NCBI RefSeq assembly: GCF_045207655.1
Contig: NZ_CP108785.1
Coordinates: forward strand, 3,472,001 to 3,536,000
Length of the DNA stretch: 64,000 nt
Direction: 5' to 3'
Source of the DNA: Embleya sp045207655
GTDB taxonomy: Bacteria; Actinomycetota; Actinomycetes; Streptomycetales; Streptomycetaceae
A program made the translations under genes and the position numbers. How positions within the stretch are numbered: the stretch's first letter is position 1; the number at the start of each line of letters is the position of its first letter. Below the pieces are notes generated by a model, which saw only the letters and a list, made by a program, of their open reading frames with translations, had not been told where the DNA came from and made no database searches. Below are positions 8,754-16,979 of the stretch, piece after piece.

Positions 8754-9632
8754 TCAGTTGGTCGCGGTGGTGCGTGGTGGGCGCAGGGACGCGTCGAAGG
8801 CGTCGCGGGCGGGTTGTTCGCAGCGGTCGTGCAGTGCGTGGAAGGCGGCGGCCGAGCGGGCGGCGGGCCAGTCGGGCCCCAGGTGCGCGGCCGGCAGGCC
8901 CGGGTCGGTGCGCAGCAGGTGGATCCAGTCGGCCAGGACCGAGGCCAGCAGTGGTAGCGGGTCGCCGGTGTCCGGGTCGTGCCGTTCCCAACGCGCGAGG
9001 AACGCCTCGTGGGCGGCGCGCAGCGCGTCCGGGTCCCAGGCGCGGCGGACCAGGCGGTGCATCCGTGTGGGCGGCAGCGGTTGGGCGGCGAACGCGTCGA
9101 GGAAGGCGTCCTCGGCGTCGGGCAGGTCCAGGCCGTCCAGGGCCTCGGTGATGTCGACGGTGCCGGGCGCGATCCACAATCCGTCCCGGGCGCAGCCGAA
9201 TCCCGCCCATTGCAGCCGGGACCGCAACTGGTGGCGCAGGTCCCGGTGATGTTCGGGGAGCGAGAAGGACAGCAGTGTCCACCGATCGTCGCGGTGTTCG
9301 AACGGGGTGCGGGACAACACCCGCCCCTTGCCCTGGAGCAGCACGTTCCGGCAGGCCGCACTGATCGTGTAGACGGCTTCGCGGCCGTCGCGACCGCGGT
9401 GCAGCAGGTCGCGGTGCACCATGCGGTTCAAGGTCGCCCGCGCGGCGGGGGCGGCGACGCCCAGGCGGTCCAGCGCGTCGAGGAACACGCGCGAGGGCAA
9501 CGGCTCGGTGTGCCGGTCCAGGACCACGCCGGCCAGCAGGGCGAGCAGCAGTTCCTGCGGGCGCGACACGACCGGAAGCACGGTCGTGGCGGAGAGGGGC
9601 GCCGGGGTCGACGGCGGGGCGGTGCTCGACAT
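8754..9632 (-). CDS. PaaX-like transcriptional regulator
   Basis: DNA-binding repressor of 292 aa. The N-terminal winged-helix region, residues about 22-95 (LLALLAGVVLDRH, ALDRLGVAAPAARATLNRMV), is followed by the PaaX central domain (WTLLSFSLPEHHRDLRHQLRSRLQWAGFG, cited in two parts) and a C-terminal helical domain. Classical PaaX responds to phenylacetyl-CoA. Here the divergent operon carries an acyl-CoA ligase, SDR, MaoC hydratase and amidohydrolase, so an acyl-CoA intermediate is a reasonable inducer. The start is ATG 9632 with a GGGAAA-type RBS. A dyad overlapping the divergent promoter is a candidate site. Confidence 0.88.
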   Translation of the reverse strand: MSSTAPPSTPAPLSATTVLPVVSRPQELLLALLAGVVLDRHTEPLPSRVFLDALDRLGVAAPAARATLNRMVHRDLLHRGRDGREAVYTISAACRNVLLQGKGRVLSRTPFEHRDDRWTLLSFSLPEHHRDLRHQLRSRLQWAGFGCARDGLWIAPGTVDITEALDGLDLPDAEDAFLDAFAAQPLPPTRMHRLVRRAWDPDALRAAHEAFLARWERHDPDTGDPLPLLASVLADWIHLLRTDPGLPAAHLGPDWPAARSAAAFHALHDRCEQPARDAFDASLRPPRTTATN

Positions 9633-9753
9633 CGCGGTGTGGGTTTCCCTGACTCTCGGGGCCTTCGAGGCACGGTGTTCGAGGCGGCCGCATCGTATGG
9701 CGCGGATGGCCGGGCGGACCGGCCCGCCCGGGTCGACCGTACCAAGACCCACA

Positions 9754-9777
9754 TCAAGACATGAAACAGAATCTTGA
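9754..9777. promoter_or_regulatory. Candidate PaaX-type operator over the divergent promoter
   Basis: The inverted repeat TCAAGA-N12-TCTTGA (9754-9759 and 9772-9777) overlaps the -35 element of the SDR operon promoter, an ideal location for repression by the neighbouring PaaX-like protein. The pairing of protein and site is inferred. Confidence 0.5.
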
Positions 9778-9802
9778 CGGGCGTGAGAATCGTGCCTAAC
9801 TT
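9774..9802 (+). promoter_or_regulatory. Sigma-70-type promoter of the SDR-amidohydrolase-ligase-MaoC operon
   Basis: TTGACG (9774-9779) and TAACTT (9797-9802) are spaced by exactly 17 bp, predicting a start near 9809 and a leader of about 108 nt before ATG 9917. Confidence 0.6.
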
Positions 9803-9916
9803 CAGGGATGTGGCGGAGCGCCGAGGCAGGCTCCCGCCGTTCCCGTTCGCCATTCCCGAGCCCACGCCCGGTGCCCGACGGCACCGGCGGGCGGGCAATT
9901 TCCGAAGGACGTGCGC

Positions 9917-10852
9917 ATGGACGCATCGAACCCGCCGGCCCTGCACGGCAAGGTCGCCGTCGTCACCGGCGCGGGCCGAGGCCTGGGCCTGGCCTACGCG
10001 TCCGCGCTGGCCGAGGCCGGTGCGGCGATCGTGGTCAACGACCTGGACCCGGCCGTCGCCGAGGCCGCCGCCGCGCGGATCGTCGCCGCCGGCCACCGCG
10101 CCGTCGCCGCCCCCGGCCCGGTCGACTCCACCGAGGTCGCCGACGAACTGGTGGCCCGTGCGGTGCGCGACTTCGGGCGCCTGGACGCGATGGTCACCAA
10201 CGCGGGCATCCTGCGCGACAAGGTGCTCTGGAAGATGAGCGACGAGGACTTCGACGCCGTCGTCGCCGTCCACCTGCGCGGCACCTTCACCTGCGCCCGG
10301 GCCGCCGCCCGGCAACTGCGCGAACAGGGCGAGGGCGGCTCGCTGGTGATGGTCGGCTCCCCGGCGGGCCAGCGCGGCAACTTCGGCCAGACCAACTACG
10401 CCGCCGCCAAGGCCGGCATCGCCGCGATGGTGCGCACCTGGTCGATGGAACTGGCCCGGTCCGCGATCACGGTCAACGCCGTAGTCCCGATCGCAGCCAC
10501 CGCCATGACCGAGTCGATCCCCGCCTTCGCGCCGTACGTGGCGGGACTGCGCGAGGGCGTGCCACTGCCGGACTTCCTGCGCAAGGGCGAGGGGTTCGGC
10601 ACCGTCGAGGACTGCGCCGCGCTGGTGCCGTTCCTGGTCTCGGACGCGGCGCGCACCGTCACCGGCCAGTGCATCGGCATCGGCGGCGACAAGCTGGCCC
10701 TGTGGTCGCACCCGCAGGAGGTCGCCGTCGCCTACGCGGACGGCGGGTGGACCCCGCACGGCATCGCCGACGTGTGGGCGACCGGCCCCGGCCGCGAGCC
10801 GCAGACCGTCGGGGTTCCCGCCCCGCGCGTCCCGGACGGGGCGACCCGATGA
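9917..10852 (+). CDS. SDR family oxidoreductase (3-hydroxyacyl-CoA dehydrogenase-like)
   Basis: NAD(P)-dependent dehydrogenase of 311 aa. The GAGRGLG cofactor motif lies near residue 17, NDLD gives a NAD-type acidic residue, TNAGILRD precedes the active site and Tyr sits in NYAAAKAG. An extended C-terminus with GIADVWATGP resembles the SDR domain of multifunctional beta-oxidation enzymes and single-domain relatives. ATG 9917 is preferred because AAGG lies 8 nt upstream; GTG 9911 is too close to it. It is the first gene of a four-gene operon and overlaps the next start by 4 nt. It probably oxidises a hydroxyacyl-CoA made by the MaoC-type hydratase. Confidence 0.85.
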   Translation: MDASNPPALHGKVAVVTGAGRGLGLAYASALAEAGAAIVVNDLDPAVAEAAAARIVAAGHRAVAAPGPVDSTEVADELVARAVRDFGRLDAMVTNAGILRDKVLWKMSDEDFDAVVAVHLRGTFTCARAAARQLREQGEGGSLVMVGSPAGQRGNFGQTNYAAAKAGIAAMVRTWSMELARSAITVNAVVPIAATAMTESIPAFAPYVAGLREGVPLPDFLRKGEGFGTVEDCAALVPFLVSDAARTVTGQCIGIGGDKLALWSHPQEVAVAYADGGWTPHGIADVWATGPGREPQTVGVPAPRVPDGATR

Positions 10853-11745
10853 GCACCGCGCCCTACCGCCCCACGTTCGACCTCGACGCGCTGACCGCGA
10901 TCGACGTGCACACCCACGCCGAGGTCTCCACCCGGGGTGCCGCGTCCCTGGCGGACGACCTGCACGACGCCTCGTCCGCGTACTTCAAGGTGGCCGGGAA
11001 GCGTAAACCCACCCTGCCGGAGATGGCCGCCTACTACCGCGAACGCCGCATGGCGGCGGTGGTGTTCACCGTCGACGCGGAGCACGCGACCGGCACCGCG
11101 CCGGTGCCCAACGACGAGGTCGCGGAAGCCGCGGCCGCCAATGCCGACGTGCTCATCCCGTTCGCGTCCATCGACCCCTTCCGCGGCCGCGCCGGGGTGC
11201 GCGAGGCCCGACGGCTGATCACCGAATACGGCGTGCGCGGCTTCAAGTTCCACCCCTCGATCCAGGGCTTCCACCCCAACGACCGTATGGCGTACGGCCT
11301 GTACGAGGTGATCGAGGAGCTCGGCGCGATCGCGCTGTTCCACACCGGCCAGACCGGCATCGGCGCCGGCCTGCCCGGGGGCGGCGGGATCCGGCTCAAG
11401 TACTCCAACCCGATGCATGTCGACGACGTGGCCGTCGACTTCCCGCACCTGAAGATCATCCTGGCGCACCCCTCGTTCCCCTGGCAGGACGAGGCACTGT
11501 CGGTCGCCACCCACAAGCCGGAGGTCTACATCGACCTGTCCGGCTGGTCGCCGAAGTACTTCCCGGCGCAACTGGTCCAGTACGCCAACACCCTGCTCCA
11601 GGACAAGGTGCTGTTCGGCTCCGACTACCCGGTGATCAGCCCGGAACGCTGGCTGGCCGACTTCGCGCAACTGCCGATCAAGGACCACGTCCGCCCGAAG
11701 ATCCTCAAGGACAACGCCGCCCGCCTGCTCGGTCTGTCCGGCTGA
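10849..11745 (+). CDS. Amidohydrolase family 2 (TIM-barrel metal-dependent hydrolase/decarboxylase)
   Basis: Protein of 298 aa with the ACMSD/amidohydrolase-2 layout. The first-strand metal motif is VHTHAEV near residue 20, followed by FKFHPSIQGF near 130, LFHTGQTG, ILAHPSFPW and GSDYPVIS near the end, giving the His/His/His/Asp metal ligands. Members hydrolyse C-C or C-N bonds or decarboxylate aromatic acids. The ATG overlaps the SDR stop (ATGA), implying translational coupling. With the acyl-CoA ligase downstream it may process a ring-derived acid. The exact substrate cannot be told. Confidence 0.85.
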   Translation: MSTAPYRPTFDLDALTAIDVHTHAEVSTRGAASLADDLHDASSAYFKVAGKRKPTLPEMAAYYRERRMAAVVFTVDAEHATGTAPVPNDEVAEAAAANADVLIPFASIDPFRGRAGVREARRLITEYGVRGFKFHPSIQGFHPNDRMAYGLYEVIEELGAIALFHTGQTGIGAGLPGGGGIRLKYSNPMHVDDVAVDFPHLKIILAHPSFPWQDEALSVATHKPEVYIDLSGWSPKYFPAQLVQYANTLLQDKVLFGSDYPVISPERWLADFAQLPIKDHVRPKILKDNAARLLGLSG

Positions 11746-11806
11746 CCCACCGCCGGTAGGGCCCGCCCCGCTCCGCCCGACCGGCCCTCACCTCTCAGGG
11801 GGAACC

Positions 11807-13354
11807 GTGCGCGACACCGCGCGCAACCAAGGACTGGGTTCGTGGACCGCGCGCCGCGCCCGCAGGAGTCCGGACCGCATCGCACTCGTCCACCAGGGTC
11901 CGGACGGCCGACCCGTCCGGCAGAGCTACGCCCGACTGCACGCCCGTACCCGCGCGATCGCAGCCGCCCTGCGCGAGCGACACGGGGTGCGGCCCGGCGA
12001 CCGTGTCGCGTACCTGGGACCCAATCATCCGGCGTTCCTGGAGACGCTGTTCGCCACCGGCCGGCTGGGCGCGGTGTTCGTACCGCTGAACACCCGCCTG
12101 ACCGCACCGGAGATCGCCTACCAACTCGCCGACTGCGGCGCGCGGGTGCTCGTGCACGCCCCCACCCACGACGGGCTGGTGCACGAACTGCCCACCGCAC
12201 CGGGCTCGCCGACGTTGCTGCCGCTCGCCCGACTGGCGGCGACGGATGCGCTGCCGAGCACCATGGACACCGAACTCGACGACGTGCCGGGGACGTTGGA
12301 CGACCCGTGCATGATCATGTACACGTCGGGCACCACGGGCCGACCCAAGGGGGCCGTGCTCACCCACGGCAACATCACCTGGAACAGCTTCAACGTCCTG
12401 ATCGATCAGGATCTGGCCGCGGACGAGGTCGCGTTGGTGTCCGCGCCGCTGTTCCACACCGCCGCGCTGAACATGCTCGCGCTGCCCGTACTGCTCAAGG
12501 GAGGCACCTGTGTGCTCGCCGAACGCTTCGACGTGGACGCCACGTTCGACGCGATCGCCCGGCACCGAGTGACCGTGATGTTCGGCGTGCCGGCGATGTT
12601 CCGGCAACTGGCCGACGCGCCGCGCTGGGCCGACGCGGATCTGTCCTCACTGCGGCTGCTCAACTGCGGTGGCGCACCCGTGCCCCCGGCGCTGATCACC
12701 GCCTACCAGCGGCGCGGCCTGAACTTCTGCCAGGGCTACGGCATGACCGAGGCCGCACCCGGAACCCTGTTCCTGGCCGCCGAACACGCCGTCGACAAGG
12801 CCGGATCCGCCGGTGTCCCGCACTTCTTCACCGACGTGCGCGTCGTGCGCCCGGACCTGACCGAGACCGCCCCCGGCGATGTCGGCGAGATCGTCGTGCG
12901 CGGCCCCAACGTGATGCCCGGATACTGGGGTCTGCCGCGCGAGAGCGCCGACGCGTTCACCGACGGCTGGTTGCGCACCGGTGACGCCGCCCGTACCGAC
13001 GAGGACGGCCACGTCACCATCGTTGACCGGATCAAGGACATGATCATCTCGGGCGGCGAGAACGTCTACCCCGCCGAGGTGGAGAACGCCATCGCCGGCC
13101 ACCCGGACGTCGCCGAGTGCGCCGTCTACGGTGTCCCCGACCTCCGCTGGGGAGAAGTCCCGCACGCCACAGTGGTGTTGCGACCGGGAGCGAGTGCCGG
13201 CGGGGACGACATCCTGCGCTTTCTCGATGGCCGACTGGCCCGGTACAAGCTGCCCAAGGCCGTCCACGTGCTCCCCGTGTTGCCTCGCAACGCCGCCGGC
13301 AAGGTGCTCAAGGCCGAGTTGCGCGCCGGGGACAACTCCGTCGCGGACCGCTGA
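11807..13354 (+). CDS. Acyl-CoA synthetase (AMP-dependent ligase, FadD-like)
   Basis: Activates a carboxylic acid to its CoA thioester through an acyl-adenylate. The protein has 515 aa with ANL-family motifs in order: MYTSGTTGRPKG near residue 170, YGMTEAAP near 311, GWLRTGDAA near 387, the hinge DRIKDMIISGGENVYP and the C-terminal lysine in NAAGKVLK near 498. The start is GTG 11807 behind CAGGGGGAA. It sits 61 nt after the amidohydrolase and ahead of MaoC, so the operon appears to make a CoA ester and run part of a beta-oxidation-like sequence. No acyl-CoA dehydrogenase or thiolase is present. Confidence 0.9.
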   Translation: MRDTARNQGLGSWTARRARRSPDRIALVHQGPDGRPVRQSYARLHARTRAIAAALRERHGVRPGDRVAYLGPNHPAFLETLFATGRLGAVFVPLNTRLTAPEIAYQLADCGARVLVHAPTHDGLVHELPTAPGSPTLLPLARLAATDALPSTMDTELDDVPGTLDDPCMIMYTSGTTGRPKGAVLTHGNITWNSFNVLIDQDLAADEVALVSAPLFHTAALNMLALPVLLKGGTCVLAERFDVDATFDAIARHRVTVMFGVPAMFRQLADAPRWADADLSSLRLLNCGGAPVPPALITAYQRRGLNFCQGYGMTEAAPGTLFLAAEHAVDKAGSAGVPHFFTDVRVVRPDLTETAPGDVGEIVVRGPNVMPGYWGLPRESADAFTDGWLRTGDAARTDEDGHVTIVDRIKDMIISGGENVYPAEVENAIAGHPDVAECAVYGVPDLRWGEVPHATVVLRPGASAGGDDILRFLDGRLARYKLPKAVHVLPVLPRNAAGKVLKAELRAGDNSVADR

Positions 13355-13484
13355 AGCGCCCGACCTCCCGGCGCGGTTCGCCGTGCTTTCGCCGCCGGTT
13401 CGCGGTTCGCGCTCGCGCGCCGGCACATCCTCCCGATCCGGACTCCGGCCTTCGCCGGGTCACCGACAACCGATGGAGCAACTC

Positions 13485-13940
13485 GTGACTCTGACCGTGC
13501 ACTTCGACGAACTCACCACCCTGGCAGGCAAGGATCTCGGTGCCAGTGCCTGGATCGACGTCACCCAGGAACGCATCGACACGTTCGCCGACGCCACCGA
13601 CGACCACCAGTGGATCCACGTGGACGTCGCCCGTGCCGCGACCGGGCCGTTCGGCGGTCCCATCGCGCACGGCTATCTCACGCTGGCGCTGTTCATCCCG
13701 GCCTTCGGCGAACTGTTGGAGGTCGAGGGCGTCACCACCAAGGTCAACTACGGCCTCGACAAGGTGCGCTTCCCCGCCCCCGTTCCCGCCGGCGCCCGGA
13801 TCCGGCTGACCGCCCGGGTCGCCGACGTCGAGGCCGTGGCCGGCGACGGCGTACAGATCACCGTGGACGGAACCATCGAGATCGACGGCGGCACGAAGCC
13901 GGCCTGCGCCCTGCGGAGCATTTCGCGTTTCTATCGCTGA
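13485..13940 (+). CDS. MaoC family (R)-specific enoyl-CoA hydratase
   Basis: Hot-dog-fold hydratase of 151 aa. FADATDDHQWIHVDVARA carries the hydratase-2 Asp/His pair (D-x-x-x-x-H), followed by FGGPIAHGYLTLAL. GTG 13485 is chosen because GGAG lies 6 nt upstream and the resulting N-terminus matches single-domain MaoC/NodN-like proteins; ATG 13473 is a possible alternative. It lies 130 nt behind the acyl-CoA ligase and probably hydrates the enoyl-CoA that the SDR then oxidises. Confidence 0.88.
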   Translation: MTLTVHFDELTTLAGKDLGASAWIDVTQERIDTFADATDDHQWIHVDVARAATGPFGGPIAHGYLTLALFIPAFGELLEVEGVTTKVNYGLDKVRFPAPVPAGARIRLTARVADVEAVAGDGVQITVDGTIEIDGGTKPACALRSISRFYR

Positions 13941-13953
13941 TCCCCGAGCGCCC

Positions 13954-13985
13954 GTCCGGCTCGACGAGCGCGACGCACGCCGGAC
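13954..13985. terminator. Weak hairpin after the MaoC gene
   Basis: GTCCGGC (13954-13960) and GCCGGAC (13979-13985) form a 7-bp stem with an 18-nt loop just after the MaoC stop. It may terminate the operon. No U-tract follows. Confidence 0.35.
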
Positions 13986-13992
13986 TGCAATG

Positions 13993-14010
13993 CATCGCAT
14001 ATGCGCGATG
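13993..14010. promoter_or_regulatory. Dyad in the leader region before the XdhC-like gene
   Basis: CATCGC-ATATGC-GCGATG is an 18-bp inverted repeat in an unusually AT-rich gap. A second GCATATGC occurs about 30 bp downstream. This is a candidate operator with unknown binder. Confidence 0.35.
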
Positions 14011-14134
14011 GATTGCTCGTTCTTCTTGCATATGCTGCTCGTCGAATGAGTCTGTCCGCACATGTGGCTTCTATTCCGGGTGCCGGCGGTGCGGCGGTGG
14101 GCCGTGCGGGCCGGGCGGGTGAGAGGGGTCGGCG

Positions 14135-15136
14135 ATGCGGGAGTTGGCGGAGAGGGCGCTGCGGTGGGTCGCGGAGGGGCGGCCGGGGTTGTTGGTTCGG
14201 GCAGTGACCGAGCAGGGCTTCGGGCCCCGGCGTCCGTACGACGCGCTGCTTCTGGGCGGGGACGGAGCCGCGGTGGGGTCGCTGTACCAGGGGGCGTTCG
14301 ACGCCCACCTCGGCGACGAGGCGTCCCGGGCGCCGTCGCCCGGGTCCTCGTGGATCTGCCAGGTCGCGATCCACGACCGTGAGGCGGCCGAGGCGGGCCT
14401 GACGTGTGGCGGTCAGGCCGAGGTGCTGCTGCAGCCGCTCGACTCGGTGCCGCAGCGGTGGTGGGAGCTGCTTTCGCGTGGGGAGGGCGCGGCGCTGATC
14501 ACCGGACTGGACGAGACGGGTGCACGCTCTACGTCGGTGGTCGCCACCGCGGACGGCGTGGTCGTCCCGGAGGGGCCGGCCGATCCGTCGGCGGTCGAGC
14601 ACGCGGTCGCGATGTTGCGGCGGCACCGGGCCGGGCGCGACGTCCGGTACACGGAGGGTGGGCTGACGCTGATCGAGGTCAGTCCGCCGGTACCGCGCCT
14701 GCTGATCGTCGGGAGCGGGGAGTTGGTGAGCCTGCTCGTCGCCCAGGGGCGTCTGCTCGGCTGGATGGCGACCGCCGCGCAGGACGCGGACCCGGCGCTG
14801 CGGTACGTCGCCGAGCACCCGGAATCGGTGTGCCTGGTGATGTTGAGCCACGACGCGGACGTCGACGTTCCGGTGCTGAGCGCCGCCCTGGGCGCCGGGG
14901 TGCCGTACGTGGGCGCCCTGGGCTCGCGTCGCACCCAGGGGCGGCGGGGCGAGCGACTCCTGGCCGCGGGCGTACCCAAGGACCGGGTGGAGTCGGTGCA
15001 CGGGCCGATCGGCCTCGAGTTGGGCGCCCGCACCCCGGCCGAGACGGCACTGGCGGTGTGCGCGGAGATCCTCGCGGTCCTCGACGGGCGCACCGGCAGG
15101 TCGCTGAGCGAGGCGACCGGTCCGATCAACGCCTGA
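14135..15136 (+). CDS. XdhC/CoxI family protein
   Basis: Protein of 333 aa in two parts. The XdhC/CoxI domain (about residues 5-110) carries LTCGGQAEVLLQP, and a Rossmann-type XdhC C-terminal domain (about 185-310) carries LLIVGSGELVS and LMLSHDADVD. XdhC proteins bind molybdenum cofactor and help mature xanthine dehydrogenase/CO-dehydrogenase-type enzymes. No such molybdoenzyme is encoded in the window, so the client is unknown. The start is ATG 14135 with GAGAGG upstream. It stands alone between the MaoC operon and the inositol locus. Confidence 0.85.
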   Translation: MRELAERALRWVAEGRPGLLVRAVTEQGFGPRRPYDALLLGGDGAAVGSLYQGAFDAHLGDEASRAPSPGSSWICQVAIHDREAAEAGLTCGGQAEVLLQPLDSVPQRWWELLSRGEGAALITGLDETGARSTSVVATADGVVVPEGPADPSAVEHAVAMLRRHRAGRDVRYTEGGLTLIEVSPPVPRLLIVGSGELVSLLVAQGRLLGWMATAAQDADPALRYVAEHPESVCLVMLSHDADVDVPVLSAALGAGVPYVGALGSRRTQGRRGERLLAAGVPKDRVESVHGPIGLELGARTPAETALAVCAEILAVLDGRTGRSLSEATGPINA

Positions 15137-15379
15137 GTGGCGCGGGCGGGCGCTCACGGCACGCCGCGGCTGCGCGGGCTTCCGGTGAGGGGGCGTTGGT
15201 GCCCGCGACACGCTCGGCGGGTGTTGCCATGGGTACGAGCGGCCCGGCGGTTCGGGTGCGGCGGAAGCGACCGCCGGCGGACCGGCCGGTGCGTGTGGGC
15301 GGCGGGTGGTGGCTGCTCGCGGGTGTGCCGCGGAGCCCGGACCGTGCGGACATCGGTGGGGTGCCGGTCCCAGGGCGGG

Positions 15380-16384
15380 TCAGGGGCGGCGGGGTGGGGC
15401 CGTGCTGGTGCGGATCACCAGTTTCGGGTGGAGCAGGTGGCGGGCGGCCTTGGTGCGTTCGCCGCGCAGGCGTTGCAGGAGGGTCTCGGTGGCCAGCCGG
15501 CCCATCTCCTCCCGCGGCTGGTTGATCGTGGTCAGGCCGATGTGTCGCAGGCCGGCCAGGTGGGTGTTGTCGTAGCCGACCACCGAGACGTCCTGGGGCA
15601 CCCGCACACCGGACGCGGACAGTTCGCCGATGATGCCCACCGCGTTGAAGTCGTTGGCGGCGACGATCGCGGTCGGCAGGGTGTCGCCCTCCAGCAGGGC
15701 CCGCGCGGCCCGGGCGCCGCCCGTGTCGGTGTATTCGCTCGGCACGACGCACAGGTGGTGGTGCAACGCCAGGCGTTCCATGGCCTGTTCGTAGCCGCGG
15801 CGGCGGACCGCGGCCTGGGACCCGGCACCGCCGTCCACGTGCACGATGTCGCGATGGCCGAGCGCGGCCAGGTGTTCGACGGCCAGGGCCGATCCGGTGG
15901 CACCGTCGTCGTTGACGGTGTCCACCCGGGCGGACCGGACGCTCCGGGCCACCAGCACGGTGGGCACCTGGGCGCCGGCGTCCTCGATCGCGGCGGTCTC
16001 CACCACCGGGCCGAGCAGGACCAGGCCCGCGGGGTGGAATTGCAGCAGGCGTTCCAGGCTGCGGCGTTCGTGCGCGGGGCGGCGTCCGCCGGTGCCCAGG
16101 ATGATGTCCATGCCGCAGGCGTGCGCGGCGGCCTCGACGCCGTCGACCACCTCGGCGAAGTACGGGTTGTGCAGATCCGAGATCATCACGCCCAGCGTGC
16201 TGCTGCTGCCGGTGGCCAGGGTGCGGGCGTTGAGGTTGGGGCGGTAGCCCAACTCGCGGGCGGCGGCCAGGACGGCCTGCCGGCGGGCCTCGCTGACCTT
16301 GGGCGAGTCGCGCATCACCAGCGACACGAGCGAGCGGGAAACCCCGGCGCGGGCGGCGACGTCCTCGAGGGTGGGACCGGACAC
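15380..16384 (-). CDS. LacI family transcriptional regulator of the inositol operon
   Basis: DNA-binding regulator of 334 aa. The N-terminal helix-turn-helix TLEDVAARAGVSRSLVS and hinge helix LNARTLATGSSS lead into a periplasmic-binding-protein-like effector domain (LGVMISDLHNPYF through DVSVVGYDNTHLAG). The start is GTG 16384 with an AGGTGAG RBS. It diverges from the iol operon across about 595 bp that contains four copies of the symmetric palindrome TGGAGCGCTCCA, the type of sequence LacI proteins read. It probably represses iol genes until inositol or an inositol catabolite binds. Confidence 0.9.
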   Translation of the reverse strand: MSGPTLEDVAARAGVSRSLVSLVMRDSPKVSEARRQAVLAAARELGYRPNLNARTLATGSSSTLGVMISDLHNPYFAEVVDGVEAAAHACGMDIILGTGGRRPAHERRSLERLLQFHPAGLVLLGPVVETAAIEDAGAQVPTVLVARSVRSARVDTVNDDGATGSALAVEHLAALGHRDIVHVDGGAGSQAAVRRRGYEQAMERLALHHHLCVVPSEYTDTGGARAARALLEGDTLPTAIVAANDFNAVGIIGELSASGVRVPQDVSVVGYDNTHLAGLRHIGLTTINQPREEMGRLATETLLQRLRGERTKAARHLLHPKLVIRTSTAPPRRP

Positions 16385-16631
16385 TGATGCTCACCTTTCT
16401 CCCGATGCGGAGCCGTCGGTCGGATCGTTCGACACCGCGATGATCGGCGCAACGCCGGCCCTGGGGTTCGACGTTCGCCGATTCGACGCGTACGACGACC
16501 CGGTGGGTCCGCGACCCGCACCTCCGCGACCCCACCCCACGCGCTGCCGCACCTCGGCGACCCCGCGCGACCGGGCCGTCGGCGACACCACGACCCGACG
16601 ACCGACAGCCGTGGCACCGAGGTTACACGGA

Positions 16632-16660
16632 TGGAGCGCTCCAAAGAATGGAGCGCTCCA
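16632..16660. promoter_or_regulatory. LacI-type operator pair A (2 x TGGAGCGCTCCA)
   Basis: Two perfect 12-bp palindromes at 16632-16643 and 16649-16660, with centres 17 bp apart. They lie about 115 bp upstream of the predicted iol promoter and about 250 bp from the divergent regulator start, so they could serve autoregulation or looping with pair B. Confidence 0.8.
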
Positions 16661-16772
16661 CAGGGGTGTGGCACGGGTGCGGCGCAGGCGACGCACACCG
16701 CTCGGCCGAGTGGCTGTATTGCCCATCGATTCACGGGTTTCAGCGGCGTTAAGCGAACGTTACGAGTGACTC

Positions 16773-16799
16773 TTGACACGCTCGGACGACGGGTATCAG
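16773..16799 (+). promoter_or_regulatory. Putative iol operon promoter
   Basis: A consensus TTGACA -35 (16773-16778) is followed by TATCAG (16794-16799) at a short 15-bp spacing. Operator pair B begins about 20 bp further downstream, at the position where a repressor would block early transcription. Confidence 0.45.
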
Positions 16800-16818
16800 T
16801 CTTGGGGCGTTCCCGGAT

Positions 16819-16846
16819 TGGAGCGCTCCAAAAGTGGAGCGCTCCA
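16819..16846. promoter_or_regulatory. LacI-type operator pair B (2 x TGGAGCGCTCCA)
   Basis: Perfect palindromes at 16819-16830 and 16835-16846, centres 16 bp apart. The first is extended to TTGGAGCGCTCCAA. It is the second cluster of the same site as at 16632-16660 and sits just after the predicted transcription start. Confidence 0.8.
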
Positions 16847-16979
16847 ATCCGAAGGCTTGGGGATTCCCGCTCGTCGAACGGGCCGGCTGCCGGTCGGCCG
16901 CCGACAACCCACTCGGCAGCCCACTCTCGGCCGGCTGCCCACTGTCCACTGCCCACTGTCCACGGGAGAAATGAATCTG

